Made by a program: the position numbers and the translations under genes
The notes under the pieces: generated by a model
Told to the model about the DNA's origin: nothing
Databases searched by the model: none
The model's input: only the letters and a program-made list of their open reading frames with translations
Assembly (NCBI GenBank): GCA_005239585.1
Contig: SBBU01000085.1
Span: 1 to 7,911, forward strand
Reading direction: 5' to 3'
From: Planctomycetaceae bacterium
GTDB taxonomy: Bacteria > Planctomycetota > MHYJ01 > SBBU01
DNA length: 7,911 nt
Part shown: piece after piece, positions 7,270-7,911 of the stretch
How positions within the stretch are numbered: the first letter of the stretch is position 1
Layout: each line of letters opens with the position of its first letter

Positions 7270-7911
7270 ATGTTCACTTTCATGATGAGCAGTCATCATT
7301 GAAAGATAAACTGCTGCCAAATTTGTAAAGATAAATGCCTGGAGAAAACTAACAAGTACAGCAAGGAAAAGAATCGGCAACTGTATAGGAATAAAACCAC
7401 CCATGGTTATAAGTTGTTCAATGATTGTATCCTTGCCTGATATATTTCCGTAGAGCCGAAAAGACAGAGACATTGGCTTTACACACTCTGAAATCAACTC
7501 AATAGGCAATATAAGGAAAGCAAGGTACCAAACAGGCCCGGCAAAGTGTTTAACGTAACCCACTGGCCCATTCGCCTTGATCCCAGAAAGCTGAACCACA
7601 ATGAAGGTCGTGATACCCAAGGCTAACGTGATAGACAGGGACATTGTAGGTGATCTAAATGCCGGAACAAGACCAAAGAGATTCATAGCGAAAATAAAAA
7701 TGAAGAGAGTCCCGAGAAATGGCAGGAATTTTACCCCATGGTCTCCCATTATTGATACAACAATGCCCTTTAACTTTTCAACGCAAACCTCAAAAAAGCC
7801 GATAGTACCTCGCGGGACCTGTCTATACCTCCGACTCACGATTATGACTATAATTGACATTACAATTACGCCCATTATTGAGAAACAAAGCGATTCGAAC
7901 CATATCTGACC
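7267..7911 (-). CDS. atpB: F0 ATP synthase subunit a (partial, 5' end outside window)
   Basis: Stator membrane subunit that forms the two ion half-channels against the c ring. The frame is open to the window edge, giving 214 residues beginning GQIWFESLCFSIMGV. The in-frame ATG at 7873-7875 is internal, because that start would cut into the first conserved helix, so some 20-50 N-terminal residues lie outside. Landmarks are VPRGTIGFFEVCVE (32-45 of the visible part), MNLFGLVPAF (76-85), and the essential arginine Arg152 in MSLSFRLYGNISG, equivalent to Arg210 of E. coli. Gln191 in FLQAFIFTNLAAVYLSM is equivalent to Gln252. Five or so hydrophobic segments are visible. The C-terminal tail is His/Glu rich (HHESEH). 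atpE follows after 20 bases. Identity is certain. Confidence 0.98.
   Translation of the reverse strand, partial: GQIWFESLCFSIMGVIVMSIIVIIVSRRYRQVPRGTIGFFEVCVEKLKGIVVSIMGDHGVKFLPFLGTLFIFIFAMNLFGLVPAFRSPTMSLSITLALGITTFIVVQLSGIKANGPVGYVKHFAGPVWYLAFLILPIELISECVKPMSLSFRLYGNISGKDTIIEQLITMGGFIPIQLPILFLAVLVSFLQAFIFTNLAAVYLSMMTAHHESEH

Noticed and set aside
7267..7875. atpB as a complete 202-residue gene starting at 7875
   Set aside because: The frame stays open to the window edge and the ATG falls inside the first conserved membrane helix, so the gene is 5'-truncated by the window, not short.

Overview
The window carries most of an F-type ATP synthase operon. Every supported gene lies on the minus strand, so transcription runs from high to low coordinates. 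In transcription order: atpB (subunit a, 5' end cut by the window edge), atpE (c), atpF (b), an unrecognised outer-membrane-like gene, atpH (delta), atpA (alpha), two zinc-ribbon membrane-protein genes, atpG (gamma), and atpD (beta, 3' end cut by the window edge). The core order a-c-b-delta-alpha-gamma-beta is the standard bacterial one; atpC (epsilon) would be expected beyond position 1. No promoter or operon-end terminator is visible.

The operon is unusual for what has been inserted into it. A 304-codon gene with features of a secreted or outer-membrane beta protein sits between atpF and atpH. It is tightly coupled to both, with a TTG start overlapping the atpF stop and a strong ribosome binding site inside atpF. 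Two paralogous genes, each with an N-terminal CxxC...CxxC zinc ribbon, a Pro/charged linker and a C-terminal membrane domain, sit between atpA and atpG. The two largest gaps (2727-2875 and 906-1102) hold palindromic repeat elements. The second lies just upstream of atpD and also carries repeated atpD-start-like motifs and tiny ORFs, one of which would end in an ATGA overlap with atpD.

The c subunit has an N-terminal signal-peptide-like extension. Its ion site has Gln65, Glu98, Ser99 and Tyr103, which resembles Na+-binding c subunits, though one Thr ligand is replaced by Leu. An 8-bp inverted repeat frames the atpF ribosome binding site between atpE and atpF and could help set the c:b ratio.

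The organism is most likely an uncultured diderm bacterium. The C-terminally aromatic beta protein, the MJ0042-type zinc ribbons fused to membrane domains, and the abundance of palindromic repeats recall Omnitrophota, PVC or deltaproteobacterial-type genomes. That placement is inference from memory and is weak. Coding is dense and intact, with no frameshift seen in any ATP synthase gene. No tRNA, rRNA, CRISPR or transposase gene was found.
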